Below, piece by piece: positions 11,248 through 21,066 of a DNA stretch of 64,000 bases. Origin of the DNA: Terfezia claveryi (taxonomy: Eukaryota; Ascomycota; Pezizomycetes; Pezizales; Pezizaceae); contig WHUX01000203.1 in assembly GCA_015179025.1 (NCBI GenBank), forward strand, positions 1 through 64,000. The letters run 5' to 3'. The translations under genes were made by a program, and so were the position numbers. The stretch's first letter is position 1; every line of letters begins with the position of its first letter. Below the pieces are notes generated by a model, which was not told the origin of the DNA, searched no databases, and worked only from the letters and a program-made list of their open reading frames with translations.

Positions 11248-12877
11248 ATCCCAACTACAATAATACGGCGGCTGGCGCGGGCACACTTCTCAATATTCCC
11301 AAGGGCATTCGGATTTTATCCCCAACACAAGTCTACAAACCTCTAGAACTACGAGCGAGATGAGAGCACTCTGCCAGGCCTCCGATATATACACGCATAG
11401 CTGACCTAGCTAATATGGTTCTTCTACCAGCAAGCAAGTTCAGTTGTTAAAGGTGAGAGCATTGCCAGGCCTCCGATATGTGTACGCACAGCTAACCGAG
11501 CTCATAGGGTTCTTCCAACGAGCGCGTAAGTTCAGCTGATATAGGTGAGAGCATTGGCAGGCCTCCGAGATGTGCGAGCATAACTGACAGGTTTGACGGG
11601 ATTATCTAGGCTATACAGCAAATATGAGGACTGCCTTGCCTCCGAAGTCGCCAATGCCTTGCCTCCGAAGTCGCCAATGCCTTGCCTCCGAAGTCGCCAA
11701 TGCCTTGCCTCCGAACTCGCCAATGCCTTGCCTGCGAACTCGCCAATGCCTTGCCTCCGAAGTCGCCAATGCCTTGCCTCCGAACTCGCCAATGCCTTGC
11801 CTCCGAAGTCGCCAATGCCTTGCCTCCGAACTCGCCAATGCCTTGCCTCCGGAGTCGCCAATGCCTTGCCCTCGAAGTCGCCAATGCTTTGCCTCCGAAG
11901 TCGCCAATGCCTTGCCTCCGAACTCGCCAATGCCTTGCCTCCGGAGTCGCCAATGCCTTGCCCTCGAAGTCGCCAATGCTTTGCCTCCGAAGTCGCCAAT
12001 GCCTTGCCTCCGAACTCGCCAATGCCTTGCCTCCGAACTCGCCAATGCCTTGCCTCCCAAGTCGCCAATGCCTTGCCTCCGAAGTCGCCAATGAACTCGC
12101 CAATGCCTTGCCTCCGATATCAACTCTACCATCCCTTCGCTTCGATATACTGCCATGCGCAGTATTAGCCGTATTTGCCAGGAGCGAAGTAAGTCTAGGG
12201 CATCGTTGAATTATCTCCGCGGGTCTACGTCGGGGGCAGGTGGTATGGGCTGGGGTTGACGAGTCACATGGGGAGGTGGATGGGATGCGTGTTTATGTAT
12301 ATAAAGATTTCCAAATACAATTACGCTTGATAGCACAGGGCTGGCCTGTATTTTAGGGAAGCTAAAGGCCAACCCGTTCTAAACACAATAACTAAGGCAT
12401 GGTTGGGGACCCAGGGAACTCGCAATGGGTGGGGTTGAACCTGCCCACCGCAGCGGGTATTCCCGAGCCGGGTTCGGCCCGTGGGGCATATTTGGCCTGG
12501 CCAACAGAGGCAGGGAAGGTGGACGCCTGGCGCCCGGAGGCAAGGAAGTTAGACACCTGGTGCCCCGAGGCAGGGAAGGTGGGCAGCTGGCCTCCAGAGG
12601 CAGGGTAGCGGGTGCCGGGCGTCCTGACGCAGAGGAGCTGAACACCTGGTGCCTAGAGGCAGCGAAGGCGTCAGGGCGCAAGGACTCGGGAGGTACGGCG
12701 TCAGGAGGACGGGTGTCCCGACGGTGGCCCACCAGCTTGTCAGTTTGCCTTTTGGGCGCCTGTGGCGTCAGCGGCACGAAAGGCAAACTATTTTCTTTTC
12801 TGATGTAGGTGCTAGGTGTATACTAATGCTAGACTCTTATATAAGGGAGGTACCAAATTCATTACTACCTAGCTGTA
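11248..12877 (-). repeat. Outer part of the right arm of the giant inverted repeat
   Basis: Reverse complement of the left arm from about 3550 back to 1512. It holds the tandem block (about 11345-11585), the minisatellite, the segment with GGAGGTGGATGGGATGCGTG, and the GC-rich block 12380-12790. The outer end contains the family terminal motif CAAACTATTTTCTTTTCTGA (about 12785-12804). Confidence 0.75.
11628..12117 (-). repeat. 23-bp minisatellite, right arm (~21 units)
   Basis: The same 23-bp unit as at 2361-3168, on the opposite strand (CCAATGCCTTGCCTCCGAAG plus TCG). About 21 units remain against about 35 on the left, so the arms have expanded or contracted independently since they formed. 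Confidence 0.85.
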
Positions 12878-13557
12878 TATAAAATAAAAAAAATAAGATT
12901 GAATCCACCATATAGCAAAATTCACCTCTTCCCCGAAGGATATTCAATAGGCTCTATAACCAATATTAGCTTGTTCCCCGGCTTGACATGCAACCACATA
13001 GACAGATGGCCACTATATTTTTCAGATTTAGCACATCTGTGTTTACCTTGAATTCAAATTTTAACCCCCTCCCTAGCTGGATAATCAATCCACCATATAT
13101 GCAAAATTCGCCTCTTCCTCAGCTGGATGTTCAACCCGCCATATGTCCAATATTAGCCTATTCTCTGGCTTGACGTGCAACCACCTAGCTAGATGGCTGC
13201 TATGTTTTTTTCATATAGACGTGAGACAATGTTTGATGGGATGGTGTATTATTAGCTTGCTTATTGCTTGGGTTTTTCATCTTTCTATCATTTATTGTTC
13301 ATAGTTATCTAATCTACTCTGCCTTCCGGGTGGCTCGTCATGCAACACGTATGCAAAAAAAAAAAAAAAAAATAAAAAAGCCAACAAACGAATGGCAGCA
13401 TAAGTATCGTGCAACTAGGCTATATAATTATAACCTGGTACACTCCAGATCATCGAACACGTAGTATCACTCATCTTCTTCATCTTTTTCCTCCATCACT
13501 CTCTACGCTGGAACCTTGCGTCCACTACCTCAGCTCCCACTGCCTCACCGACATCCA
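12878..13557 (+). other. Intergenic, with apparent promoter of gene A
   Basis: Bases 12900-13260 contain two similar copies of a segment beginning near ATTCACCTCTTCC / ATTCGCCTCTTCC (about 12920 and 13105), a diverged tandem duplication. An A-run lies at 13353-13370. Bases 13460-13550 are pyrimidine-rich (TCTTCTTCATCTTTTTCC), typical of fungal promoters, just before the ATG at 13558. Confidence 0.4.
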
Positions 13558-13712
13558 TGACTGCCCCTCAGCACTCCTGTGGTCGTCGCGTCTGCACAGG
13601 CCGCAATCTGTTTCCTCAAGTAGTAGCGTCGGCAATGCACTAAGCGAATCAGAGTATATAGCGATCTGCCGGTTAACTCCGAAAGCTTCCCAGCTACTGA
13701 GTTAAGCCCCCC

Positions 13713-14222
13713 TAACAAGATATTCCGTTAAGAATATTGTGAGGCAGCGGAAGTGGTACTAGCTTGCAAAGATTGTAGCGATCTGGAGCGGAGGTTCTAA
13801 TGGAGCAGCGTGCTGATGGTAACAGCAGTGGATGCTACAATAGAGTGCAGAGTGTGTAGTAGTGAACGATGCGGGTGAAGACTTGCTTGTTATTACAATA
13901 GCTAATTACAGAGCGGAGCGGGATGTCTATATATACATGAGGTTGGGAAAGCCAATGTGTCTATATATATGGAAAAAAAAAACAGACAGGAAGCCAATGT
14001 GAGACTTACCGGGCAGCGATGTTAATCAGCCAATGAGAAGCAGGAGAAATAACAAATAAGCGGAAACAACGGAAGCGATAACAACAGGAATAAGCTGAGC
14101 TGACGTTGGATGAGCTTATTGTAGAAGCGCCAGTTATGGCTCCGGGTAATTATCCACCGGTGAGGCCACCAATTATCCGGAATAGTAGGTAACTCTGGGT
14201 GTGGTGGATGTGCGTTCTGACA
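13713..14222 (-). mobile_element. Solo LTR (family S) inside gene A
   Basis: On the minus strand it runs TGTCAGAACGCACATCC ... ATATCTTGTTA, 510 bp. A perfect CCCCC duplication flanks it (13708-13712 and 14223-14227). It matches the LTR at 17905-18479 in ends and interior blocks (for example GGATAATT and GGATGTGCGTT). No internal retroelement sequence accompanies it, so it is an LTR left by recombination. It splits the 5' coding region of gene A. Confidence 0.8.
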
Positions 14223-14409
14223 CCCCCGACGCCCAGGAGATGGTGAATATGGCAGAAGCCTAATAAGGCAGAGTGGTCAGCAGTCTGAGGCTGTTGTTCT
14301 TGCTGTGGGGAATGAAAAGCGGATTCAGAGTTACGTCACCAAAGTCCGACGACATGCGGAAGCAGCGAACAAGTTCCGATCTATCGTTATTAGAGAGCTG
14401 TCTGCCTTG

Positions 14410-14552
14410 GTAAATGCTGCCCCGTCGTGCATACATTTTTGTTTCACTTCTACATATTCATTAATCACATGCGGGTCCGGTGGGAGGCCCTGATGAGCCT
14501 ACCCCGTCATACATTCTATTCCGCGTATGCTAACATCTCCTGACACCCATAG
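14410..14552 (+). other. Spliceosomal intron of gene A
   Basis: 143-bp intron with donor GTAAAT, branch-like TGCTAAC (14528-14534) and acceptor CCCATAG. It falls between RELSAL and HAYIGYE, in phase 0, exactly where gene B has its intron. Confidence 0.7.
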
Positions 14553-15244
14553 ATTCACGCCTACATCGGCTATGAATTGGTCTCCGAACCGCTGAAAGAT
14601 ACCAATACTACGCCAGGTTTTGACTACAACATGGCATTCTTTATTATTACTGGAAGTGAATACTGTCGATTCTTCCATGCCAATGCTCCTCTTGTTGCTC
14701 GCACCCTTCACCTAGACAAAAATTCCGATGCCCATTCTCTCCTAAAGTTGTTCATCTCCGACTTCTATGACGCACTCAATAGCACGGTGCATACTGTGAC
14801 TCTGTCAAATGCCCTTGAAGCTATTGATTGGCTCTACAAAACGCCCCTGGACAAGATTTCTACCATACTCGGATGGCAGGTTAATAACTTGGCTCAACAT
14901 GGGCCTGTGGTTATCAAGGCTGTGAAGCAACTGCTGCCTAAGTTCATCTCACGTCCTGGTTTCACCTTACAAAAATCGGACGCTGGCTTTAAACTTAAGG
15001 GACAGGTGCCCAAGGCGAAACAGAGGAACCATCAGCTGATGAAAAAGCACGGGCCTGGGGTATTACAAATAAGCGGAGGAAGTTTTTTGAAGACGCAATC
15101 CGTGACGGTCTAGTTCCTTCTATTAGCGACCTCCAGGAGGCATTGAGTAAAAAGGCGTCCAAGGAGGAGGTGAAGGAGGATCTGAAGGATATGGAAAAGC
15201 GGATTGCTGACACTGAAGCGATGATTGGGGTGATGGGCAATTGA

Positions 15245-15449
15245 CGATCCCTACGCCTTCATGAAGACAACCCAATAGCAAGCTCTCCGTATCTCCATTG
15301 CATGCTACTTTTTCTGTAACTTGTTGAGCTTTGTCATGTCTGTGCTTGACAAGCGCATTACGCTACATTATAAAATTTGATTGAGCTTTATTGAGACCTG
15401 CTGATTCTGAGGAATGCGAAGGCAGAACGATGAGATGGCGAGTGAGTGC
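15245..15449. other. Intergenic, nothing recognised
   Basis: Follows the gene A stop. There is a weak TTTATTG-type signal near 15390 but no gene. Confidence 0.3.
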
Positions 15450-16186
15450 ACTGTTACGTTCACGCAATGTTACGAGTTCCAGTAGATGAGATATATTAGG
15501 GAAATAGCAGGAGTAGAACAAACAGAAGAACAGAACAGTGCTTGGGTCTTGTCCCCTCAACGTCCATTCATGCAGTAACTTTATAGCCTCCCCGATACCC
15601 CATCATCCTTCATTACCCCTAAGCATCCCGGACACCCCTTCATCCATTATTACCTCGCCTGTATCGACCCGGTTCTTTGTTCGTCGTCATCATGAGCCAT
15701 TGCATGGTTAGCGTGACGGATATCTGGCCCGGGTGTGCGTCGGTGGGTATCTGGTAGACAGTTCATTAGACGACAGCTTCTTTGTGCATGCGTAATACCC
15801 CTTGCACATGTGGTAGGCGTCTTGCATTACGAGCGGCTCCACACACGTCACTGTTCCGGCCCGACCCTCTACTCTCTGGATAGAGATTTGCACAGCTGCC
15901 CTAATGGGTGATCGAGCCATATCCTAGGAGCAGTCTTATGGTACCATGTCGGGGCTCGGTTTCCAAAATGCGCTTCCCACGCATTTGGTGACCTCTTGTA
16001 CTTGAACTCGTAACATCGCTCCCCGCTTCGAGGCGGTCGTCCTCGACCGACTGACAGTGTTCCACAGTGATGCACATCCTCCACGGGGGATCAGTTCTTT
16101 CCCGCACGTAACCATATTACCAGATGCCCCCGGTGCTTGTTACGCTCTGGAACATGGGATCACTCCGCATGTGCGAGTGGTATAAC
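15450..16186 (-). repeat. Candidate 3' LTR of the chromovirus remnant
   Basis: Read on the minus strand it starts TGTTATACCACTCGCACATG and ends GAACGTAACA, giving TG...CA ends. It contains a TATAAAG-like box (about 15580 on minus) and pyrimidine-rich downstream sequence as in LTR R/U5 regions. It lies directly 3' of the chromodomain-encoding stretch. No second copy exists in the window, so the call rests on position and end structure only. Confidence 0.35.
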
Positions 16187-16189
16187 AAC

Positions 16190-17790
16190 CAGTGTCAGCT
16201 GTCGTACTTGACACTGGTATAACCCTTTTCTCAAGGCCATGTCCTAAAGGTCGGTGTGCCTCATGCAATGGTTCGGTCACTAAAATCCAAAGAAGAGAGA
16301 ACGCTTACAGAGCGTACAAGAACAGCTCTAGTATCCACTGGCTTGGTAGGATACTTTGCATGGAATTTTCGGAGCTTCTCATCCCAAGCAAGCTCATTCA
16401 ATAGTGCCCAAGTATCATCGTCTGGTCCGTAGTCTTACCACTGGATGCGATAGTAGATCTTCCCTTTTTGGCGAACGGAGTCGATTATCTCCTCAACAGT
16501 GCAGAGTATGTCTTCGTCATCCTGATTTGTATCTGCAAGCTGAGGGTGTGGTCGAGTATGGAACAGCTTGAGTAATGTACTGTAGATGACGCTGTGGATT
16601 CGGATCCCTTTTGGTATCTGCAATTGATATGCGTGCCTGCCAAAGGGCCTAATGACAGTATATAGGCCTACCTATCCACTTGGTTGTTAAAGCACGGTTG
16701 TTGCCAGCTCGAAGTGTCAGGTTCCGTCGATCCACTAGCACTTGATCTCCAATGGCGTAGCATCTGCTTTTATCTATACACATTGCGCTTCGGTGGTCAT
16801 TTATTTGCTTTAGAGTCCTATACACTTGTGCATGAATAGGGATCGTTCGTGCCAGCTATTCCTCGGCAGCTGGTGAGGTCAATTCCTTATCGGTTGTTGT
16901 GTGGATGGTGCGCGGGTTATAACTATAGATCGCTTGAAATGGTGAGTAAGTAGCTATGAGTTGAAGTATCTGTTGAGTTGAATATACCATTGCATCTTCG
17001 TAAATCGATCAGCGACGACTAGAATAGCATTGTACCCCTCTGACTGTGGTAGCTCGCCAACAAACTCCATTGCTATTTCTTCCCAGGGCTGTTGTCCAGT
17101 TGGCATTGGTATTAGGTTGGTCTGTCGGGAATACCGATCTTCTTTTGCTTTCTGACATGGGATACACCCAGCAACATAGCCTGCAATAACTTCTTGCCAA
17201 CCTGGCCAAATAAAATTACGACTAAGGAGTTCTTGTGTTCGTTTTCTCCCCCAATGTCCTGCTACCGTACTATCATAGCACTGTCGTAGGACTTCTCCTT
17301 TATAATGTGCTGGTACAATGCATAAGCCCTCATATTGTTCTCATGTCACTACATCAAGTCCTTCAAGATCCAGCTCTTTCACATCAAGCTGATCCTCAAC
17401 CTCTTCATCCTTATTGCTCTGTTCAGTAGTAAGGAGCTGGCCTTTCGAAAATATCCTTGCCTCTGCTCCTGACTTTGCATCCCCTGACCTTCGGCTTATT
17501 GGATCTGGTTTCCCCATTTTTGCCCCTGGTCAGTACTTAATCAGGAATGTGAATTCAGCTAGTTTCTAGTACCAGGTCGCTTGTCTTGTATTCAGCCGTT
17601 GCTTTGTATTGAAGTATTGAAAGCCTTGGTGATTAGTATAAATAGCAGTTGGAACACCAACAAGCCAAGCTCTCAACTTGCGAAAGCAATACACAATAGC
17701 AAATAATTCTTTGTCATGAATTGGCCAGTTGCGTTGTGTCGAGTCTAAGGTTTTCGAATGATAGTTGTTTGGATATAAAGTCATCATATC
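16190..17790 (-). pseudogene. Ty3/gypsy chromovirus pol remnant: RNase H, integrase, chromodomain
   Basis: On the minus strand, 17787-17566 encodes an RNase H (YHSKTLDSTQRNWPIHDKEL, then FAIVYCFRKLRAWLVG). 17340-17170 is the integrase zinc-binding region (YDSTVAGHWG...CIPCQKAK; the first His is replaced by Tyr). 17130-17000 is the start of the integrase core (MEFVGELPQSEGYNAILVVA). 16620-16430 is a chromodomain (VEEIIDS, then a stop, then DYGPDDDTWALL). Many stops and shifts follow 17000. Gag, protease and reverse transcriptase are missing on the 5' side. Confidence 0.75.
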
Positions 17791-17904
17791 ATGGTATTGT
17801 GGATGCTGGGGGGACGGTGATTCGGGGATGGAGGTATTGCCACTTTCGCCGCCTCTTTACAATTGTCCTTTGGTAGTGGAACTCGTGCTGATGGTTGTGT
17901 GGTG

Positions 17905-18479
17905 TAACAAAAGATATATTGAAATATCTTAGGCAGCGCAAGGGTGCTAGCGAGGCAGGTAACACGGGTGCTGAGCGAATCGATAGCAATAGCCTACTCT
18001 AGCGGATAGCAATACGCGGAGTGGACAATAGAGTTGCACAGTGCACTTCGGGAGAAGCGAACGATGCAGACTGAGGACTTGCTATTCTTAGGAAAATACA
18101 GGTCCGGAGCGTTGACTATATGCATGAGAAATTCAGGGTAAGACATGCGCATGGTTGTGTTATGTTGTATTCAGCCAATCAGAAGCAAGAAAATGAAGGA
18201 TTGTGGATAGCGGTCGGGTGGCAACCTGAAGAAAAAAAAGGTGACTCAACCCGACAAGGAAAATACTTGTGTACGTGCGAACATAAGAAGCTTGCGTGTG
18301 CGGATTCAGCTGAATATTGTCAATAGTAGCTTTACCGGACAGCGGTATTGTCGGATAGCGAAGCGGTGATGGCTTCATCGGTGGATAATTCATGGCCTCG
18401 CCGGTGGATAATTCAGGGTAGCGGCGACACCGGATGGCGCAACAGCAATAACCGGGTGTATTGGATGTGCGTTTTAACA
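17905..18479 (-). mobile_element. Solo LTR (family S), second copy
   Basis: 575 bp, on minus TGTTAAAACGCACATCCAAT ... TCTTTTGTTA. A perfect 5-bp duplication TGGTG flanks it (17900-17904 and 18480-18484), so it is an independent insertion and not the 5' LTR of the neighbouring chromovirus. Closest relative in the window: 13713-14222. Confidence 0.8.
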
Positions 18480-18484
18480 TGGTG

Positions 18485-18691
18485 GAGGGTGGTTTGGGGA
18501 TCGTGTTGATGTAGGCTGCAGAGTGGTGTATTTTGGAGGAGTGTTTGGCTTGCTTGCCTCCTTTTCCAAACTCGCATGTATCATTGATTTCTTTGGCTCA
18601 GAAGGCAGGGCGTTAAGGCAACATGTTGTTCCGTGAGAGTACCAATCCATCTAAGGGGAGAAAGGGGGCCGTCTCATAACCTTTGGCTCCA
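18485..18691 (+). other. Short intergenic stretch with an inverted copy of the LINE 3' end
   Basis: Bases 18668-18691 (GGCCGTCTCATAACCTTTGG) are an inverted partial copy of the LINE tail that begins at 18692, giving a head-to-head arrangement across the T-run. Confidence 0.35.
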
Positions 18692-19365
18692 TTTTTTTTT
18701 TTTTTGGGTGTGAAGCCAAGGGATATGAGACGGCCCTATCCCTCATCTAAAAAGACTCGGTACACCCTCGGAACAACAGGCTGCATAAACACACAACTTT
18801 CCCGAGCTTAAGGAATAACCGGAATAAGGCCCTTTCTCCTCCTCCACGGCTTCTAGCCGGCCGACATCCCCTTCATGAATAAATCTTCTTCTACTACTAT
18901 GCCCTCTCACCCCCCTTTTTTAATAGAAGGAATTCGTAACCCCTCCCGCACTTCTTCCTCCGTTCAAGCTAGATCGAGGTTAGAGAAGGACGTCTCAACC
19001 AAGTTTACGGTCCGCTCCTCCCCTCCAGTCTTTTATCATCTTTAACCACCTCCTCCGGTGGTCCATATCTTCCCAACTCCCCCACCTCTTGCCGATCTCT
19101 TCCCCATGTGAGCACACCAAGGCTACGTGCTTGCCTGTTTCCACATATCGGCTGCATGTTCTGCACATTGGGTCAACGGAATCATCCAAATTGTTCCGCC
19201 AGGATTGTAGGTAGATTGCCCCTCCTGGTCCTGCAGTGGACATAATTGACCCATGCCTTCCACTTCCACCTGACTACCCTTCCTCCTCCTGCACCCATCA
19301 CTCTCCTCTCTGCTTCCCGTTTCCTCTTCCAATCCAGCCTTAACCCCCCCGCCGTTATGGGACGG
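18692..19365 (-). mobile_element. LINE 3' end, copy 1 (5'-truncated non-LTR retrotransposon)
   Basis: The minus strand ends in a poly-A tail (T-run 18692-18705 on plus) preceded by a 3' UTR with GAGGGATAGGGCCGTCTCAT. Upstream it encodes the C-terminal zinc motif C-x2-C-x8-H-x4-C (DPMCRTCSRYVETGKHVALV, then C) and then EEIGKRWGSW, WLKMIKDW. The same order is found in copy 2 (25300-27008) and copy 3 (46765-47256). The 5' truncation is near 19365. Target duplications were not resolved here. Confidence 0.75.
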
Positions 19366-20032
19366 ACGTACATATATACAGATCTGTATATACTTGGCAA
19401 GCAGGTGTTGGAATGACAAGGTTATGGACAGTGTTTTGAGCTATTACGGAATTGAAATTTTTAGTTAAGCGTTCCCAATGCCACTGCGACAGGAGTATTG
19501 ACCGGCGTATACCTATTGAGAGATGGTGGTTGTAGGTGGCACGCAGGTTTTTGGTGGTGGATGTCACCGATTCATTTTCCCCGGGTTGCCCTTTCTCTTT
19601 CTCTTGCCTGGCATCTGCTAGATTGGCTCGGAGGTCGTTGCTTTGCGGCTCCGCAGTGTTGGCCAATCGACTGAGTGGTGTGGGAATTCGGCTTGAAGTT
19701 GTTGTTGGTGCAGGTGTGGGAGTTATCTGCCTGGGAATTGGGTGGTCGTGTTGGTGATGGCGTACCAGCGAAGGTGTGGGAGTGATATCTTGCGTGAGTG
19801 GATGCATATCCGGAGGTACTGAGCCCATTGTCCAATCTCTGAATAAGTATAGTGTGTCCAGGAAGAATTGCAGGTTGTCCTCGAGATTATGAGCTCTGGA
19901 ACCGGGGGAAAATTGGGGAAGAAGCTCACTGAGGATAAAATTAGATATATTCTTGAAGCCAGCGACGAGCTTTGTCGCATGATGCTGGTTCTGAGTCAGG
20001 CAACTCACTATGTGTTGTGGACGTCGACTCAT
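19355..20032 (-). CDS. Hypothetical protein, 225 residues
   Basis: An uninterrupted frame starting MSRRPQHIVSCL. The centre is Pro/Thr/Ser/His-rich and likely disordered (PTPAPTTTSSRIPTPLSRL), then comes a charged stretch (LADARQEKEKGQPGENESV) and a basic tail (GIRRSILLSQWHWERLTKNF). No domain was recognised. Its 3' end runs into the LINE truncation boundary, so the natural C-terminus may be lost and the final residues may be fortuitous. It could equally be an old transposon fragment. Confidence 0.3.
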   Translation of the reverse strand: MSRRPQHIVSCLTQNQHHATKLVAGFKNISNFILSELLPQFSPGSRAHNLEDNLQFFLDTLYLFRDWTMGSVPPDMHPLTQDITPTPSLVRHHQHDHPIPRQITPTPAPTTTSSRIPTPLSRLANTAEPQSNDLRANLADARQEKEKGQPGENESVTSTTKNLRATYNHHLSIGIRRSILLSQWHWERLTKNFNSVIAQNTVHNLVIPTPACQVYTDLYICTSVP

Positions 20033-21066
20033 TATGTGATGCTCTGGTTGCTGTTTCTAAGACCAGACGATGTGATGCCCGTCCAACCAGACTAATGCCC
20101 GTCTTATAATGGGGTGGCCAGAATTGGAGGTAGCGGAGTCTGACTTGTTTGGCTCATGCTAGATGACTCCTAAAGTCCTGAGTGAAGCTCGACCCAATCC
20201 AATATTCATGAAATTATAAAACCGGCTAGGCGAAAATCAAGTACAAGGCGGTAAAAGGACTAAACGTAAGTTCCAAATGGCAAACAAATATGTATATAAC
20301 TCGAGAATCAAACTGGGCGAAAAGACTCAAGTCGATCAAACTCCTATGCTGTGATTAACCGGCTAGGTATTGGTCTAGCTGAAGCCTGACTAAAGTTGAG
20401 GACCTGACTGAAAGAAGCAAGATGAAACAAAAGTGTTGAAAATGTAATTGAAAGAGTAGGTAGGCAAAGTATGGGTGTCGGGAAACACACAGCCCGTTTG
20501 GCTTTGAAGTGATCGATGCCACAGTGGATTTTGCAGTCGTGTTGCAAATGGGAGCCTGGCCTCCCACGCTGGAGTGAGTAACTAGTGTGGAACAAACAGC
20601 ACCCACCAGGGCTGGCATCGTTTGCTTTCAGGCACTACCGGGTATTCGGTTTGTTGGGACCGTTCGTACTGATCGTGTTGCAGATTTTGCTGTCGTGTAA
20701 GAAGGTATTCCTCTAAGCTGGGCTAGTGGCTTGAAGTAGGATGCTCTACATATAGAGTTAGGGATCGCAACATGTAGACTTTGGCTAAGTTGATGATCTC
20801 TCTCGATTGATGCTGCTTTGCAGTCGCGGGACCCGCTGTGTTGTACGGGGTCTCGTTTGATGCTTGTACCGGTAGCGATTATCCCATGACTGACAATCGT
20901 AGCTCAAGTTTGGATGCTTACTTGACACAAACGCTGGCTACCAGTGCACTCTCTTCATAATAAACACGAACACGACGTAACTTTCGGACCCTCCCTAGGC
21001 AACTCGACTTGTTCTCCACCATACTCAAACAGCACCTTGCTCTTCGCGAGCCCTCTCGCTAGCATA
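20033..21066 (+). other. Intergenic region and promoter of kinase gene 1
   Basis: No gene was found. Bases 20070-20100 contain CCAACCAGACTAATGCCC, related to the AGTCTGGTT motifs elsewhere. Bases 21000-21060 are CT-rich (CTTGTTCTCCACCATACTC), matching a fungal core promoter before the ATG at 21067. Confidence 0.4.

Larger units (their letters stand above)
1512..12877. mobile_element. Giant inverted-repeat (foldback-like) element, hosting copia A
   Basis: The outer ends are reverse complements. The left side reads TATAGCTAGGTGGCAATGAA and the right side, read from the other strand, TACAGCTAGGTAGTAATGAA; both are next to TA, a possible 2-bp target duplication. The left arm covers 1512 to about 3745. 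The right arm is about 4303-4499 plus 11248-12877, split by copia A. Each arm contains a GC-rich block, a 23-bp minisatellite and a ~105-bp tandem repeat. The centre (about 3746-4302) is AT-rich tandem repeat. No transposase was seen, so it is presumably non-autonomous. The exact outer ends are uncertain by a few bases. Confidence 0.7.
13558..15244 (+). pseudogene. Gene A: uncharacterised fungal gene, broken by solo LTR and frameshifts
   Basis: Homologous along its length to gene B (55147-56422, minus), so the gene model is supported by comparison. The likely start is MTAPQHS at 13558, followed by a Ser-rich region (GNALSESEYIAI). A solo LTR (13713-14222) interrupts the 5' region. The continuation is EMVNMAEA, then LIRQSG in another frame, then AVVLAVGNEKRIQSY. 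An intron occupies 14410-14552, followed by HAYIGYELVS and a conserved core including VARTLHL, HTVTLSNALEAIDWL and ISTILGW. A one-base shift in an A-run near 15045 moves the frame; the tail (RKFFEDAIRDGLVPSISDL, then Lys/Glu-rich coiled coil) ends at 15244. No known domain was recognised. One stop and three shifts make a functional product unlikely, unless some shifts are assembly errors. Confidence 0.6.

Noticed and set aside
11593..12209. ORFs of 156-191 codons in the right arm
   Set aside because: Same minisatellite artefact as in the left arm.
12379..12808. Pro/Arg-rich ORFs in the GC-rich block
   Set aside because: They lie in the duplicated arm block, are not conserved in frame between the two arms and have no domain.
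13713..18479. One full gypsy element bounded by two similar LTRs
   Set aside because: Each LTR has its own perfect 5-bp target duplication (CCCCC; TGGTG), so they are independent solo insertions; the pol remnant between is incomplete and a plus-strand gene relic lies inside.
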